From Ixodes scapularis (Eukaryota; Arthropoda; Arachnida; Ixodida; Ixodidae): 64,000 nucleotides of DNA. The first letter of the stretch is position 1. Every line of letters begins with the position of its first letter. The DNA lies in NCBI RefSeq assembly GCF_016920785.2, contig NW_024609880.1, positions 61,331,292 through 61,395,291 of the forward strand. The letters are read 5' to 3'. The notes under the pieces are model-generated. The model did not search any database. It had not been told where the DNA came from and saw nothing but the letters and a program-made list of their open reading frames with translations. Shown piece by piece: positions 1-11,063 of this stretch. A program made the translations under genes and the position numbers.

Positions 1-3000
1 GACTATGATTTTAGTCAAATATAACTAACCATAACCGGACCGGCGTTGTCGCTTCGTTCCTTCCCGAGTAAGGAATTCAGTGGAGCAGACCTTGACATCC
101 AGAATCCTGTGGAATGTTTCCGCTAGGGATTTTTCCGGAGCCCCCAAATAATAGGATTATTAATATTATACTTATTCTGCTTCCGCGCTCGTCTAATTTG
201 TAATTTCAGTTTAATATATGTCAAATCGATGTTCGATTTTTTTTTAAATTTTATTCCTCGCAATTTTGCATTTATCTTACTTTCGTACGTTGGTTTACGA
301 TAAACTGATATGTGAAATATAGATGATTATGAAGTTTGACCGTGGCGGTCTAAAAGGCTATTTCACTTCGACTCTCAGAGATCTGAGCAAGAATTTCCTA
401 GGTTACAGTACCAAAACTCAGTTTTAAATCACCTGACAATGCCAACTTCATCGGAAAACATAAAATAAGAAAAAAATATCACAACGTACCCGTGGGTTTT
501 ACACACAATAATGAAACAAAGACAGGTGTTATTCATTACATAAGAGTCATTGTAATCGACGTCACTAACCTTCATAGGAATTAGAGGAACTATCATGAAT
601 AGTTCATAGCCGCCAAGCGCAGGAGTGGTGGTGATGTGCCGTCCCCCTATTCCTTGAAGCAATGTCAATGCAGGCGATCTGCTGACGTGGGATGGCACCA
701 GTACGGGGGACTACGCGAAATGGCGGCCGATACGGGGTTGCTTTTAGGTAATATCAGTTCACACGTGGCAAGAGTTCATCAACTTATCGGCACTGAAGCG
801 TAGCTCTTCTGGTGATATGTCTGATGGTATATGTTGTTGAACGGCTATGCTATGGAGAAGCCAGCAAGGCAGCTGCGCAAAAACGACGAGCAGTTTAGGC
901 ATCATCGAAGATTTACAACTGTCATGCTGTGAATTATCGGTGACATGACAGTGAGGGGCAGTTATACCTATCCCTGTCACCGCTGTCCGCTTTTGATATG
1001 TAGAGCATTCTCCTCGGGCTGTTTACGAAATGTACGAAGGGTGATCAATATGCTTTGCCTCCTAGACTGCGTTTTATTCAGGGATGGAATTGAAAGATGT
1101 TACATTGAAATGAAAGTTTGGAATCTTTTCTTTCCCAGTAACACATAACTTTCAATATAGACCTCACCGGTGGCGATGCAGTTCCGCTAGTCTCCGCATG
1201 CCGTCGTAGATGATTGAGGACGTCGGGCTGAACGAGCTGCAGCTCCAGGATGTTTAGCCTCATTCACCTCAGAGCCCCGACATCGTGCCATGAGACTTTT
1301 GACTGTTTTCCAAGATAAAAAAAAAAAAAAATACCTGAAACTTACACGGTTTGTGTCCGACGATGAGTTACCCATGCAGTGCGCCGTTGATGTGAACTGA
1401 CAGTGATAGTATAGACGTTTTGTAGTAAAACTGTAACAATGTTTCTGATATAAAAAAAAAAAAATCAAAACACAAGGAAAGCTTGTCCAACGCAATTTTA
1501 GTTCACATAACGTGGTCATTCTGCACTTCTTTTTTTTTAAATTTATACTGTGAATAATATAAATTAAATTTCTATTGTTACACGGTTCTCTCATTTTTAA
1601 TTTTGTTTAGAAGAAACTGCGTATGGCACAGTATATGATGCCATAGAGTCATACATTGACTTGATTGCATCATAGAGTCAATGTATGACACTATTGAACG
1701 TCAGGTAGCTCGGAAAAAAAAAGAATACTAATGAATGTACGATTAAAAAAACGCTCAGGCAAGCAAGGTTTAAAGGTTCACCTTGATACGTCATCTGATA
1801 ATTCCCCATGAGTGCCAGGAGCGAATGGCGCAATTAGATGGATGGGAAAAAGGAGCAAATGCAGGACAACCGTTCTCGTCTCTTGAAATATGTTGTGTTC
1901 TTAGCTTTCCTATTCTTCCAAACAAATATAATTACGTAGTAGGTATCTAGATAAAACTAGGTTTCTCAGAAATAACGCGTATTCTCTTTATGTTTATAAT
2001 TTAAAATATATTGAGGAAAAAGAAAACGTTTTAAAAGCCCCTTCGCCTCGAACAAAGCGAGGTTCAAAAGTACGCAGTCAACGAACGGTATACACATTAC
2101 TACGACGTAACACAAGATTTGAGAATTCCACTTCTCCCAGTTTTATATAGTGTCAACTTTCATTTGCATCTTCTACTGTTGATTGGTAACCAACATTTTA
2201 TAGGCCATACCTTCATATTCAACTCTTTAAAGCCCTCGGTGTTTTATACCGCCTGTAAACCGAAAGCACATAAGACATTTTACACCAATGGTGTAGAAAC
2301 ACTGTTCCAGAGACTTACATTCCTGCCATCACCCTTTCAGCACCCTTATTTCTACTTAATACACCATTCTTAATTTTAAAATAGTGTGTTGTTGCATTGG
2401 CATCCTTCGTTTCTGAAGGGTGTAAAAAGGCTGTCAAAACGTGCCACGGTGATGTGAGTTGAACACCCTTTTTGAATGGTTTTCGCAGCACTGATATCCG
2501 CTTAGGTCGATGTTATTTTAGCGGCCATTGTTAATAATTCTTGCCAATGTACTTTTCACTCGGTGACACATTCCTTGAATTTTAATTTATTATGCAATAC
2601 GCCAAATATTGACGAGAACAAAGCAACACAGGTGTAATCTTATGGTGCTTTGCCTTGGTGTTAGCCCTGAGGAAAGCTAATTTACTCTCTTACTGTGTTG
2701 GATTTTTGAATTATCACTTGCATAATTTTATGCACTGAATCGTACCCATAATTGTATCCGATGATCGGCTATTAAAGCCTTATTCCCTTTCAGAATCTTT
2801 TTCTTGCAAGAGTATTGATATTTGGCGCCCTACGACGTATATGCCTTTGCGCCGATAAAATCCAATAATATTTGAAGATGTTTCAAATTTTTATAATCGT
2901 GTTCGTTGATTTATTGCGCTATATTGGTGCAGAGGCATGTTAGGACATAGAGCGCCAAAATATCAGTACTGTTGGAGGGAAAGGCTTCAGAAGTGTACAG

Positions 3001-3896
3001 TGCCGCAAATCACTGATTTGTGGCACGGTATTAGAGCACCTGGCTCGTAGCTTTGGTCCTTCTGTCGGGAAGAAATGAACTACATTACTACAAGTACTGT
3101 CACTTTCTGAGAAAGCGACTTCAGTTTTTGCTGCATGTGCAGAAAAGTGCAAGTAAAAGATTCACAGAAAAGTAATTGGCTATGAAAATATTGATACACA
3201 TCCGAAAGCCCACTCGTTGCGTCACTTATACAACGCTGATGATTCCAAAATAATAAAAAAAAAAAGAACACGTACAGATAAGGCAGCTTTACATCCAGCT
3301 TTACAAAGAGCTTCGACGGGAAACTTTATGGGAGAGAAAAGATTTAGCGCGATTTAGCGAACTAAGACAGCTTGATATGAGAAGGTGCCAACCAGCGTTT
3401 CTCTTCTACGTTTCCGTGGCCGGACCTTAAGGACTGATATCGACGAGATAAGACATGTGTACCTAGCTGTCCGAGAGCGCAAAGAAAGATGCGGCAGTTT
3501 TGTACTCTCCGACTAAAACCGAAGGACCACACTAGTCGAGGTTATTGGCAGCGTCCCTGCGTTTTGTTCAGGAAATACAATTCTAATATCGTCAACAAAA
3601 TCTTTAAAAAAAATGAAGTGTATAATAAAACGGTGTCACCCGAAGATAAGAAATGCCGGCTTCTGTAGAGCGATGCCATATACTTAAGAAAGTTTGTAGG
3701 TAATTTGAAGCAGAAGGTAGAAGGTTTGCATGGTCTTCAGCTGACAAGACAAGTTCAAAGAGGGAGAAAAAGGAAAAAAAAAAACTCAGATCAATATACA
3801 AGAAGAGATAACTTTAAGCGTCCTTTGATTTACTGCAACGCGTCGCGCTTTTTTATTCCTTTTTTGCGTGTCGTAATGCTATGAAAGAAGTATTGA
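1..3896. other. Non-coding AT-rich stretch
   Basis: No ORF here has recognisable domain content; the longest open frames are short and low in complexity. The stretch contains many short A or T runs and a small hairpin at 1643-1694. Around 2280-2480 several short ACACCCTT/AAGGGTGT motifs occur in both orientations, which could be the remains of an inverted-repeat element. I see no gene. Confidence 0.6.
1643..1694. repeat. Short inverted repeat (18-bp arms)
   Basis: The arm at 1643-1660 (ATAGAGTCATACATTGAC) is the reverse complement of 1677-1694 apart from one mismatch, with a 16-nt loop. It could be the core of a small foldback element. No ORF or promoter is associated with it. Confidence 0.6.
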
Positions 3897-4500
3897 GTTC
3901 GATCGAGAAAATAAACCCGGTTTTTCGACCCGCATGTATAAACTACGCATCGCAGCAAGTTGAAACTCCTTGAGATTATGACGCTAGCGTTGATGCTGAA
4001 ATGCGAAAGTTTGAGCACATGACGTTATCTAAATCAAAATATACGGAAGAAAAAAAATCTATAAGCCGACGTTTACCTATGCTTATTTTTTATCAAACCA
4101 AAATTTAAGATTGCAGGTGCCTGCAGGCACCTACAATCTTAAATATTGGTTTGATAAATTGCTACATGTAGCAATTATGTCACTAAAAAACCTTACCAGC
4201 ATTAAAGAAAACTACATCGTCTTTCTATGTGAAAAGTTTCTTTGTGTGTTTGTTTTTCACTGAAATAAAGGGTATGGACGCCCACAATCTCGAATTATGG
4301 TTGAATTAATATTAGACAGGTACAAGTCAGCTCATCGAGAATTTTTTTTTAATTTTTTGAATTAGTAAACTGCATGTGCTCAAACTTTTGCATTTTGTCA
4401 TCATAACTAGCGTCACATTCCCACAAAGTTTCAGAGTACTGCGAAGCGGTGTTTACTTATGCGGGCCGAAAAAGCGGGTTTTTCATTTTCTCGATGTAAC
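3897..4500. mobile_element. Foldback/MITE-like element with ~130-160 bp inverted arms
   Basis: The left arm (3897 to about 4060) is similar to the reverse complement of the right arm (about 4340-4500). Shared blocks include ATCGAGAAAAT, TTTTTCG-CCCGCAT and AAGTTTGAGCACATG. The interior holds two further palindromes: a near-perfect hairpin at 4089-4158 with 33-bp arms, and the perfect 20-bp palindrome AATTGCTACATGTAGCAATT at 4157-4176. No transposase ORF is present, so this is a non-autonomous element. A target duplication could not be defined with confidence. Confidence 0.65.
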
Positions 4501-4544
4501 ACGGTGGATTCGGTTGGAGAACATACAACCAACTTAGCCTATAT

Positions 4545-4676
4545 TCACTGACAGCTTAAGAAACGCAGGGCGTGGCGAGACCACGCATCTAATTACAGCT
4601 CCGCAGCCAATCAGATTGCGGCATTAACTGATCCGAAGAACGAATCAACGCAAAAAGATGTAAATTAAGTGTCAGT
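4545..4676. mobile_element. MITE, family C copy
   Basis: Inverted ends match: TTCACTGACAGCTTAAG at the left and its near reverse complement, TTAAGTGTCAGTGA, at the right. The interior has CCGCAGCCAATCAGAT and CCGAAGAACGAATC. These blocks recur at 41859-41982, 49497-49622, 53966-54095 and 54178-54363, which defines a dispersed family. There is no coding capacity. Confidence 0.55.
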
Positions 4677-4687
4677 GACTATGACGA

Positions 4688-4832
4688 GCGCAAATTGGAC
4701 AGTGGGTAGATCTCAAGGCAGCGAGCATTGAGGTCTATACCCACTATCCTTCCAATCGGAGCCGATCAGAGCTCTGACGCTCTGGCGTTACCGCAACCCC
4801 TCCGCGAGAAGCGGACGAACTTGCATTCCGCA
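4688..4832. mobile_element. MITE, family 1 (left end missing)
   Basis: The central hairpin (GGACAGTGGGTAGATCT against AGGTCTATACCCACTATCC) is followed by the right end, which runs through AGAAGCGGACGAACTTGC to CCGCA. The same arrangement is seen at 39806-39974 and in the complete copy at 42198-42412. The left terminal arm is absent, so this copy is truncated. Confidence 0.6.
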
Positions 4833-5924
4833 TGGACAGTGTTGGGCGGCGTTGGTTCAGCCAGTTCTGCATAGAAAAAAAGGAGGCACATTGCAAACGC
4901 TACGAAGGTTTACAAACGCAACGCTTCCTCGCATCCTTATCTCTAATTAAATTGGACCTATTGAAGAATATCTTGAGACGTAAATGATCCACGCGGTTCA
5001 TAATACCACTGACATTTCCATCTGTTCATGCTGCTCATGACATGTTTATTTCTAACACATAAATTACTTTTTTTTATTGCCGACTGATTGCGTGTTTGAG
5101 TATTTTATGAAACGGCCATTCAACATTTTGAATCAAAATGCAAATAATGGCACTAGCGTATTTTTTTTCTTTTTTAGTTACATGTTCTTGTAGCGGCATA
5201 TCTTTTTTATGACCTCTGAGATAGTCGCCACTCTCGCCGTAGTTCAGTGACCGTTCCTTGGAAGAAAAAAGAAGAAAAAAACTAAAACGCTTCGCTGTAA
5301 TTTTTGTACCTTCGGCCCCCTGAAAAGCAACTTCCTGAATCGCGACACAAGTGAAAGTGTCACATAAAAAACGACGTGCGTTTTGTTACACAAATTTCTT
5401 TTTGTATTAAGGCCAGAAATAATAATAAGAAGGGCATAGAATGAAGGTAATCTCTGATCCTAAATATAAATGAAAGCGTCAAATATACGTAACACTACTT
5501 TACGGTTAAAACATTTATTGCATCAATAGACGTTCAGAATCCCTTTTACTTTTTTGCATAAAACTGTAGAAAATTGGTAGAGTTAGGGTGTCAAAGCAGA
5601 AGTGAGCAACAGAACTTCCTTATACTAGCCTTGCCACGTTGCGTCATCCGTAAATATCGGCTAGGCAACGGCTGATGCCGTTTTGCTGGGCCAAAAGTCA
5701 AACATTGGAAAAATAATGACCAAATATCTAGGACGCTGAGCCACGTAAGGTGTCTGCCCAGACACTTCCGCTAAAGTTTATCTCACGTGACGCTGGCTTA
5801 ACCAACCCCTAAGCCTTCTCTGCTATAGAGCTTGACGCTAGGTACCCATAAGGCTCGTTCAATTAGCCGAGTCAACAAAGGCCGCTGCTACAAAATATGA
5901 CAACTACACTTTGCCTAGCAATTA

Positions 5925-5988
<64 letters not shown>

Positions 5989-6440
5989 AACGTCCCCAAC
6001 TAACCACAGGACATAACTGGAGAGAATCAGTGATAGAGAGTATTGTGTGGGTCACCGAAAAGCAGATCTTGTTACGTCGGTAAACAGCATTTGTTTGTCT
6101 TTATGCTTACTAAAACTTATTGGCCTATCTGCACGTTAAAAAAAAATTGCTGCTTCGGTCTGGCAAGAATATTCTCGATGTTCGTTTATTCTGTTTTAAT
6201 CAAAATAAGTTAACTAAATATATTAGTAAAATAGTATTAAAATAAATCATACAGTTGATGAGAACTCTCGGATAATCCAAAGCTTACTGAATAATTGTTC
6301 ACATTCGAGAGATGTGTCTACGAACCAACCTCATTTGAGGCGCATTTCTGGATTTTATCCAAGTTCTGAAAAATAAACCCTGATAAGGGCGATACGGTCT
6401 GCGTTGACTGGCTAACTATGAGTCGCTGTTAAGGCCACAC
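4833..6440. other. Non-coding stretch
   Basis: I recognise no gene. It contains T-rich runs around 5160-5220, a long TA microsatellite at 5926-5985, and otherwise unremarkable AT-rich sequence up to the 8-bp duplication that borders the hAT element. Confidence 0.6.
5926..5985. repeat. (TA)n microsatellite
   Basis: About 29-30 uninterrupted TA units. Array length is likely to be polymorphic or assembly-sensitive. Confidence 0.97.
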
Positions 6441-6862
6441 CAGGGATGGGCAAAATACATGCAAATATGTATCGAAATACAAATACAAAATACTTCGTCA
6501 AAAATGTATTTAATTACGAATCTAATCACATTTCCAAAAAAGCATGTAAGTACAAGATACAAATACAACCAAATGTATTTGGTCTCCTCCAAATACTTTT
6601 CCAAATACATTCCTCAAAATTTGCGTCAGCGACTTCAAGGCACCTGCAACGGGTTTCTGGGTATCTCATTTTAATTTTGCATCGCACACTCGGGAGTTAG
6701 TGTGCGAGGCTCTAGTAACGTAATAGAAATATAATCACAAAAAAATGTAATCAGCTTGGACGTAGTAGGTGAAAAAAGTACAGAGCTTCAAGCAGCTTTT
6801 TTTTTGTCGATTACATTTTGGTATAGACCAACGCAGAACCGAGACGACCAAGACGTGCAGCA

Positions 6863-7173
6863 CTATACTCTGTTTCACCTTATAATGTACCGCAGGAAAG
6901 GCTACAAGCGCGAGCTCCTTGCTCTAGGGCACATCTCGGTAGCACAAGCTCTCGTGCGTTAACAGTAGAGAGTTTTAGTAGATCGTGATTTCAGGCCACG
7001 ATAATCGTAGCGGGAGCTCGAGCTGCCACTTCGATGCGTGCTCTGAATCGCGCGCTCGTGGCGGTAGCGGGCCTTAGAAAACGATCTACTAAAACTCCCT
7101 ACTAGCTCCCAACGCTATGAGGTCGCGCTTCTAGCCTTCGCTGCGGTACAACATAAGGTGAAACGGAGTATAG
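6863..7173. mobile_element. MITE, family A, nested in the hAT element
   Basis: 33-bp inverted ends at 6863-6895 and 7141-7173 share the GTTTCACCTTAT core and CTATACTC termini. Inside them lies another inverted repeat (6970-7097; GAGTTTTAGTAGATCG against its complement), which resembles the family E sequences at 39615 and 41998. The same TIR core appears at 12878-13098, 21406-21615, 43570-43972 and 47597. It carries no ORF of interest. Confidence 0.7.
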
Positions 7174-7352
7174 CTAGAAAATTTTTTAGGGGCGAAGCTC
7201 CTTAGGGGCTAGCCATGTCCGTATGTCCGTCTGCCGTCGGGTTCACGTGCTCCTGCTCGTGAGCTCACGCGCTCACGTGCTCACGAGCACGTGAGCACGT
7301 GCTTTCGTGCTCGTGTAGGAAAAAAAAGAAACAAACGCATCTCCACGTGGTG

Positions 7353-7602
7353 AATGATGTTGATTGGGGCGAAGCTCTGGTGGTGCTTGTCTGCGTAGAT
7401 GGTGAGCCGCAGCATGCCGAGCCTTTTGTTCGTTTTCATCCATGTCAGAAAGAGAATGTGTGCTATGGAACGTGGTTATATACGCATTTGAGCATTTGAC
7501 CGCAGCGTGACATGGATGAAAACGAACGAAAGGCTCGGCATGCTGCAGCTCAGCGTCTATGCAGACAAGCACCACCAGAGCTTCGCCCCAATCAACATCA
7601 TT
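7353..7602. repeat. Long inverted repeat, 95-bp arms
   Basis: Arms 7353-7447 and 7508-7602 are reverse complements with about 5 mismatches in 95, around a 60-bp loop. The sequence just upstream (7245-7318) is itself a cluster of short palindromes built on GTGCTCACGAGCACGTGAGC. Apparent ORFs across this stretch are a by-product of the symmetry. A transcript through it would form a long hairpin. Confidence 0.85.
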
Positions 7603-8208
7603 TTATTGTTGCAACTCCCACCAGTTACGAAAATCTGGACGACCCGCGCATTTAGAATGTTCCAGGCAAAAATATGGATGGAAATCAGGCTGGAAAGCAT
7701 CACAAGTTGTCACGGGTACTTATTTAGCCAGTCTGCCTGTGAACGTCGATTTCGTCACTATTCTTGCCCTGGACTAGCACCCTAATCAAAAAGTCACTAA
7801 ACGCTTGTGCTTAATTGAGAGACACTGCATTCGGTGCAGAACGTAGTTTTCTTCCTGCTCTGGAGGGTGCCTTTAAAATAAAGCCGGAGGAGAAAAAAAA
7901 AAAAAAGCCCTATGGCCAAATAAAAAATGGAGACTATATCTTACAACCACATGCATAAAAACAAGAATTATCGTGACAATAAATTTGAGGAATGTATTTT
8001 CGCCCACAAAATTGTATTTAATTACAATTGTATTTTAAATACTCACGTTTTAGTATTTAAATACACACGTGAAATACATTACCCAATTTGTAATTAAATA
8101 CAAATGCAAAATACACAAAGTATTTGAAATACGTATTTCAAATACTTGTATTTGAAATACGTATTTCAAATACTTGTACTTGAAATACTGCTCATCCCTG
8201 GGCCACAC

Positions 8209-9124
8209 CAATCGGTGATGTACGAAATTGACGCAGTGCCAGTCGAACCCGAAGCGGGCTTCACATCATGACATCCGTGTAATGCGCTGAAGCAAACTTC
8301 GGCGCGTGTCGCTGGGATCTTCTCGATAGTTCCGTCGGCAAGAATGGGACGGGTTGTCAAAACCTACGAATGAAACGAAGTGAAAAATATTGATAATAAA
8401 AAAAAAACATAGGCGCAAAGTAGTGAAGAACACATAATTCTAACTTACCCGCGTCTCCTGAACGGGCGCTCGAAATAATCAAGTTTCTCAGGATTAACTG
8501 GAGGAGGTAGCCATGTTTTGAGCGCCGGGTTTTTCAGCGGGCGTCATAATAACGCGAATTGAAATATCACACACCGCGGGACGAAAATAATGAAAAGCAA
8601 CTGCGCTGATCCAAACAAATCATTTCTAGGTGTTGTTTAAAATAACAAATGCTTAGCTAAATTCAGTGTATTGTGTCACGGCTTGCATTTGAGTGCCCAC
8701 CACAAGATATGTTGAGCACTATGATGAGCTGGAAGAGATCAAACATTTGTAGCCCAGGACTACGTCAAAAATGTACATATAAGCACAAATTATATGTTTC
8801 AAACCGCAAACCGCAGAAGCACAATTCATGCGTCTCAAAACGCAAACCGCGACGGCCGTTACAAACAGCGGCCCGTACAGGAACAAGGGCCCGCAACGGC
8901 GATCGAACTAGCCCAAGTTGCGAGGACCCAAGAAGCGAAGCGTGTCTACCTGGCCCCTCGGAGGAGCACGAGCGCCCCCCACGCCAGCGGCCAGGAGCCA
9001 ATGGGAACCGGCGGCGACGAGCGGCGCGGGAACCTCGGCCGCTCCGTTCGAACCGCGGCGGGCGGCCGTCAGTATGAGTCGGGCAGCGCGGCACCACGTC
9101 GTCCTAGCCGCCGCGTCTCCCTGA
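8209..9124 (+). promoter_or_regulatory. Upstream region and probable 5' UTR of the netrin exon
   Basis: Composition changes from AT-rich to very GC- and CpG-rich at about 8790, which fits a promoter or 5' UTR. A weak TATA-like motif (CATATAAGCA) lies at 8773-8782, but no transcription start can be fixed. An ATG at 8794 opens a frame that runs out of frame into the netrin coding sequence to 9567. If it were in the mRNA it would interfere with netrin initiation, so transcription may start further downstream or a 5' UTR intron may exist. This is inference. Confidence 0.4.
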
Positions 9125-10163
9125 ATGCGAGCCGCCAGGTCAGCGCTCGTGTCCCTGCTGCCGCTGCTTCTGGCGGCGGCAGCGGCACGGACCGGCGGGA
9201 ACGTCGGCAACGCCTACCTTGCCTCCATGTTCGCCGCCCAGACCCAGTCGGACCCGTGCTACGACGACATGAACAACCCACGGCGCTGCATCCCGGATTT
9301 CGTGAACGCCGCTTTCGGCAAGGAAGTGCGCACCAGCTCCGAGTGCGGCACGCCGCCGTCGCGCTACTGCAACACGGCCACCGACGACAAGGGCGAGATT
9401 GTACGGAACTGCCAGATCTGCGATGCCGGGAATCCCAAGCGGCGGCATCCGGCCTCCTACCTGACCGACCTGAACAACCCGAACAACGTGACGTGCTGGA
9501 TGTCCGAGCCGTTCCCGCAGCCCCTTTACAACGTGTCTCTCATCCTGAGCCTCGGGAAAAAATATGAACTGACCTATATTAGCCTCCAGTTTTGCGGCGC
9601 CAAGCCGGACTCTCTTGCAGTCTACAAGAGCACGGACTACGGCAAGTCCTGGCAGCCGTTCCAGTTCTACTCGTCCCAGTGTCGGAAGATGTACGGTCGT
9701 CAAAACAGGGCGCTCATCACCAAGGCCAACGAACAAGAACCGCTCTGCACCGACCCTCAGTCAACGACGGAACAGCTATCTGGAGCACGCATAGCGTTCA
9801 GTACTCTGGAGGGCCGGCCGTCTGCCTACGAGTTTGACAGTAGTCCCGTGCTCCAGGAGTGGGTCACGGCCACCGACGTCAAGGTGGTCTTCAACCGGCT
9901 CACCAACTGGACGCCCGAGCCGTTGGACAACGACACCCTGGTGCCCCGGGAAGCTTCTCTCTACTACGCGGTGTCCGACTTCGCGGTCGGGGGTCGCTGC
10001 AAGTGTAATGGACACGGATCCCGGTGCGTGCAGAACAGGGACGGTCAGCTGGCCTGTGAGTGCAAGCACAACACGGCGGGAAGAGACTGCGAGAAGTGCA
10101 AGCCGTTCCACTTCGACAGACCCTGGGGTCGAGCCACGGCCCATGATGCTCACGAGTGTGTGC
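9125..10163 (+). CDS. Netrin, first coding exon (signal peptide, laminin N-terminal domain, first laminin-EGF repeat)
   Basis: Netrins are secreted, laminin-related axon-guidance cues that act through DCC/Frazzled and UNC-5 receptors. The start at 9125 is preceded directly by an in-frame TGA (9122-9124). Residues 1-21 form a hydrophobic signal peptide (MRAARSALVSLLPLLL and an alanine run). The laminin N-terminal domain (VI) covers roughly residues 30-290, with typical blocks such as LGKKYELTYISLQFC and YYAVSDFAVGGRCKCNGHG. N-glycosylation sequons lie at N121, N136, N261 and N269. Residues 292-345 form a complete laminin-EGF module with eight cysteines (C292 to C345). The open frame continues to 10219, but HECV followed by GTGAGT at 10164 marks the splice donor; the tail beyond it is intron. 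Two more EGF modules and the C-terminal NTR domain must lie on exons not recognised in this window. The match to arthropod netrins is very clear. Confidence 0.96.
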
Positions 10164-10169
10164 GTGAGT
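10160..10169 (+). other. Splice donor of netrin exon
   Basis: GTGAGT at 10164-10169 follows one base after the valine codon, giving a phase-1 junction. A second possible donor, GTGCGT at 10160-10165, would give a phase-0 junction after C345. The first is closer to consensus. Either removes the unrelated tail that reads on to the stop at 10217-10219. Confidence 0.8.
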
Positions 10170-10902
10170 ACCCGGAGTTTATACCTCTGCCTGTTTGCTG
10201 CTCTGAGTGTTGTCAATAGTTATTTAGTCTTTTTCGCGGCTTGCACGTGACGCCATCGAACCATGCTGATGGTCATTCCCACTTGCTTTTGCCGAGGGAA
10301 ACAAATGTGGTGGCGCAAAATGTATGCTGCAAAAAGAACGTGCTCAGCAGCAAGGACACCATAATGGCAACTGGTGTGACGCAAGTGCAAGTCATGTATA
10401 ACTTCCCACCTGTGTGGATAAAATATGCTGGTGATGTGGCTGTGCGCGCAACGCATGCAGCGAATCCGCGAGGTGAAACCTTGGAAGGCACTGGTCCTTC
10501 ACGGTACCTCAAGGAGTAGAGGTAACTCTTAATCTTCACTGTGCCCGATGCCAGCTACTGTAGATGCGTGATCCTCCTCTGCTATACGCGAACAGAGGTG
10601 AATGTCCGTACAGTCCAGAGCGGTCAGAAGATAATGAAAAGCACGTGCCCACTTTCCACCCTGTTGATTGTCTCACACGCGTCTCACAATCTCTCATACA
10701 GTTATCAAATATATTAATGCCACGTGATGATTAAGTCCTGGCGGCGTGTTATTTAGACCTCAAGACCTATTTCCTAATATAATAGGTGTATAGAAGTACC
10801 CCGCTTATAAAGCATTATAGTTTATGTATCTATGAATGAGTAGTTACCGCTGTTAAAATATCAAGCACGAGCTATTGGCTAGCCAGGATCGAATTCTAGC
10901 TC

Positions 10903-10934
10903 AAAATAAGCTGGACAATTGTCCAGCTTATTTT
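10903..10934. repeat. Perfect 32-bp palindrome
   Basis: The sequence reads AAAATAAGCTGGACAA followed by its exact reverse complement, with no loop. It is isolated from other repeats seen in the window. Confidence 0.9.
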
Positions 10935-11038
10935 CGACAGAGCTTCTTGTTACAAGACACAAGGTCTACCGACTTGGTTAATTGCGTCATATAAATCGAT
11001 CATGCTCGGAACACAGATCGTATATGAATGCTGCGCAG

Positions 11039-11063
11039 GGGGGGGGGGGGGGGGGGGGGGGGG
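11039..11063. repeat. Poly-G tract
   Basis: About 25 consecutive G. Similar G or C tracts occur at 14279-14302 (C), 16561-16572 (G), 24684-24706 (C), 24779-24793 (C), 41693-41712 (G), 50583-50599 (G) and 57123-57133 (G). They could form G-quadruplexes or reflect sequencing or assembly error. Confidence 0.9.

Larger units (their letters stand above)
6441..8200. mobile_element. Non-autonomous hAT-type DNA transposon, 1760 bp
   Basis: The ends are CAGGGATGGGCA (left) and the reverse complement of CAGGGATGAGCA (right). They are flanked by a perfect 8-bp duplication, GGCCACAC, at 6433-6440 and 8201-8208. An 8-bp target duplication with CAGGG termini is the hallmark of the hAT superfamily. The subterminal regions are dense in GTATTT/AAATAC motifs, including a tandem of alternating GTATTTGAAATAC and GTATTTCAAATAC at about 8117-8190, where hAT transposases typically bind. 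No transposase ORF is present; the open frames inside are short and explained by inverted repeats. The interior carries a nested family A MITE (6863-7173) and a second foldback (7353-7602). Confidence 0.85.

Noticed and set aside
7273..7785. Overlapping frames on both strands with similar peptides
   Set aside because: Caused by the 95-bp inverted repeat at 7353-7602.
8794..9567. 257-residue frame as an independent gene
   Set aside because: It overlaps the netrin exon in another frame and consists of biased GC-rich translation.
9140..10216. Minus-strand frames across the netrin exon
   Set aside because: Shadow frames created by the GC-rich third positions of the netrin codons.
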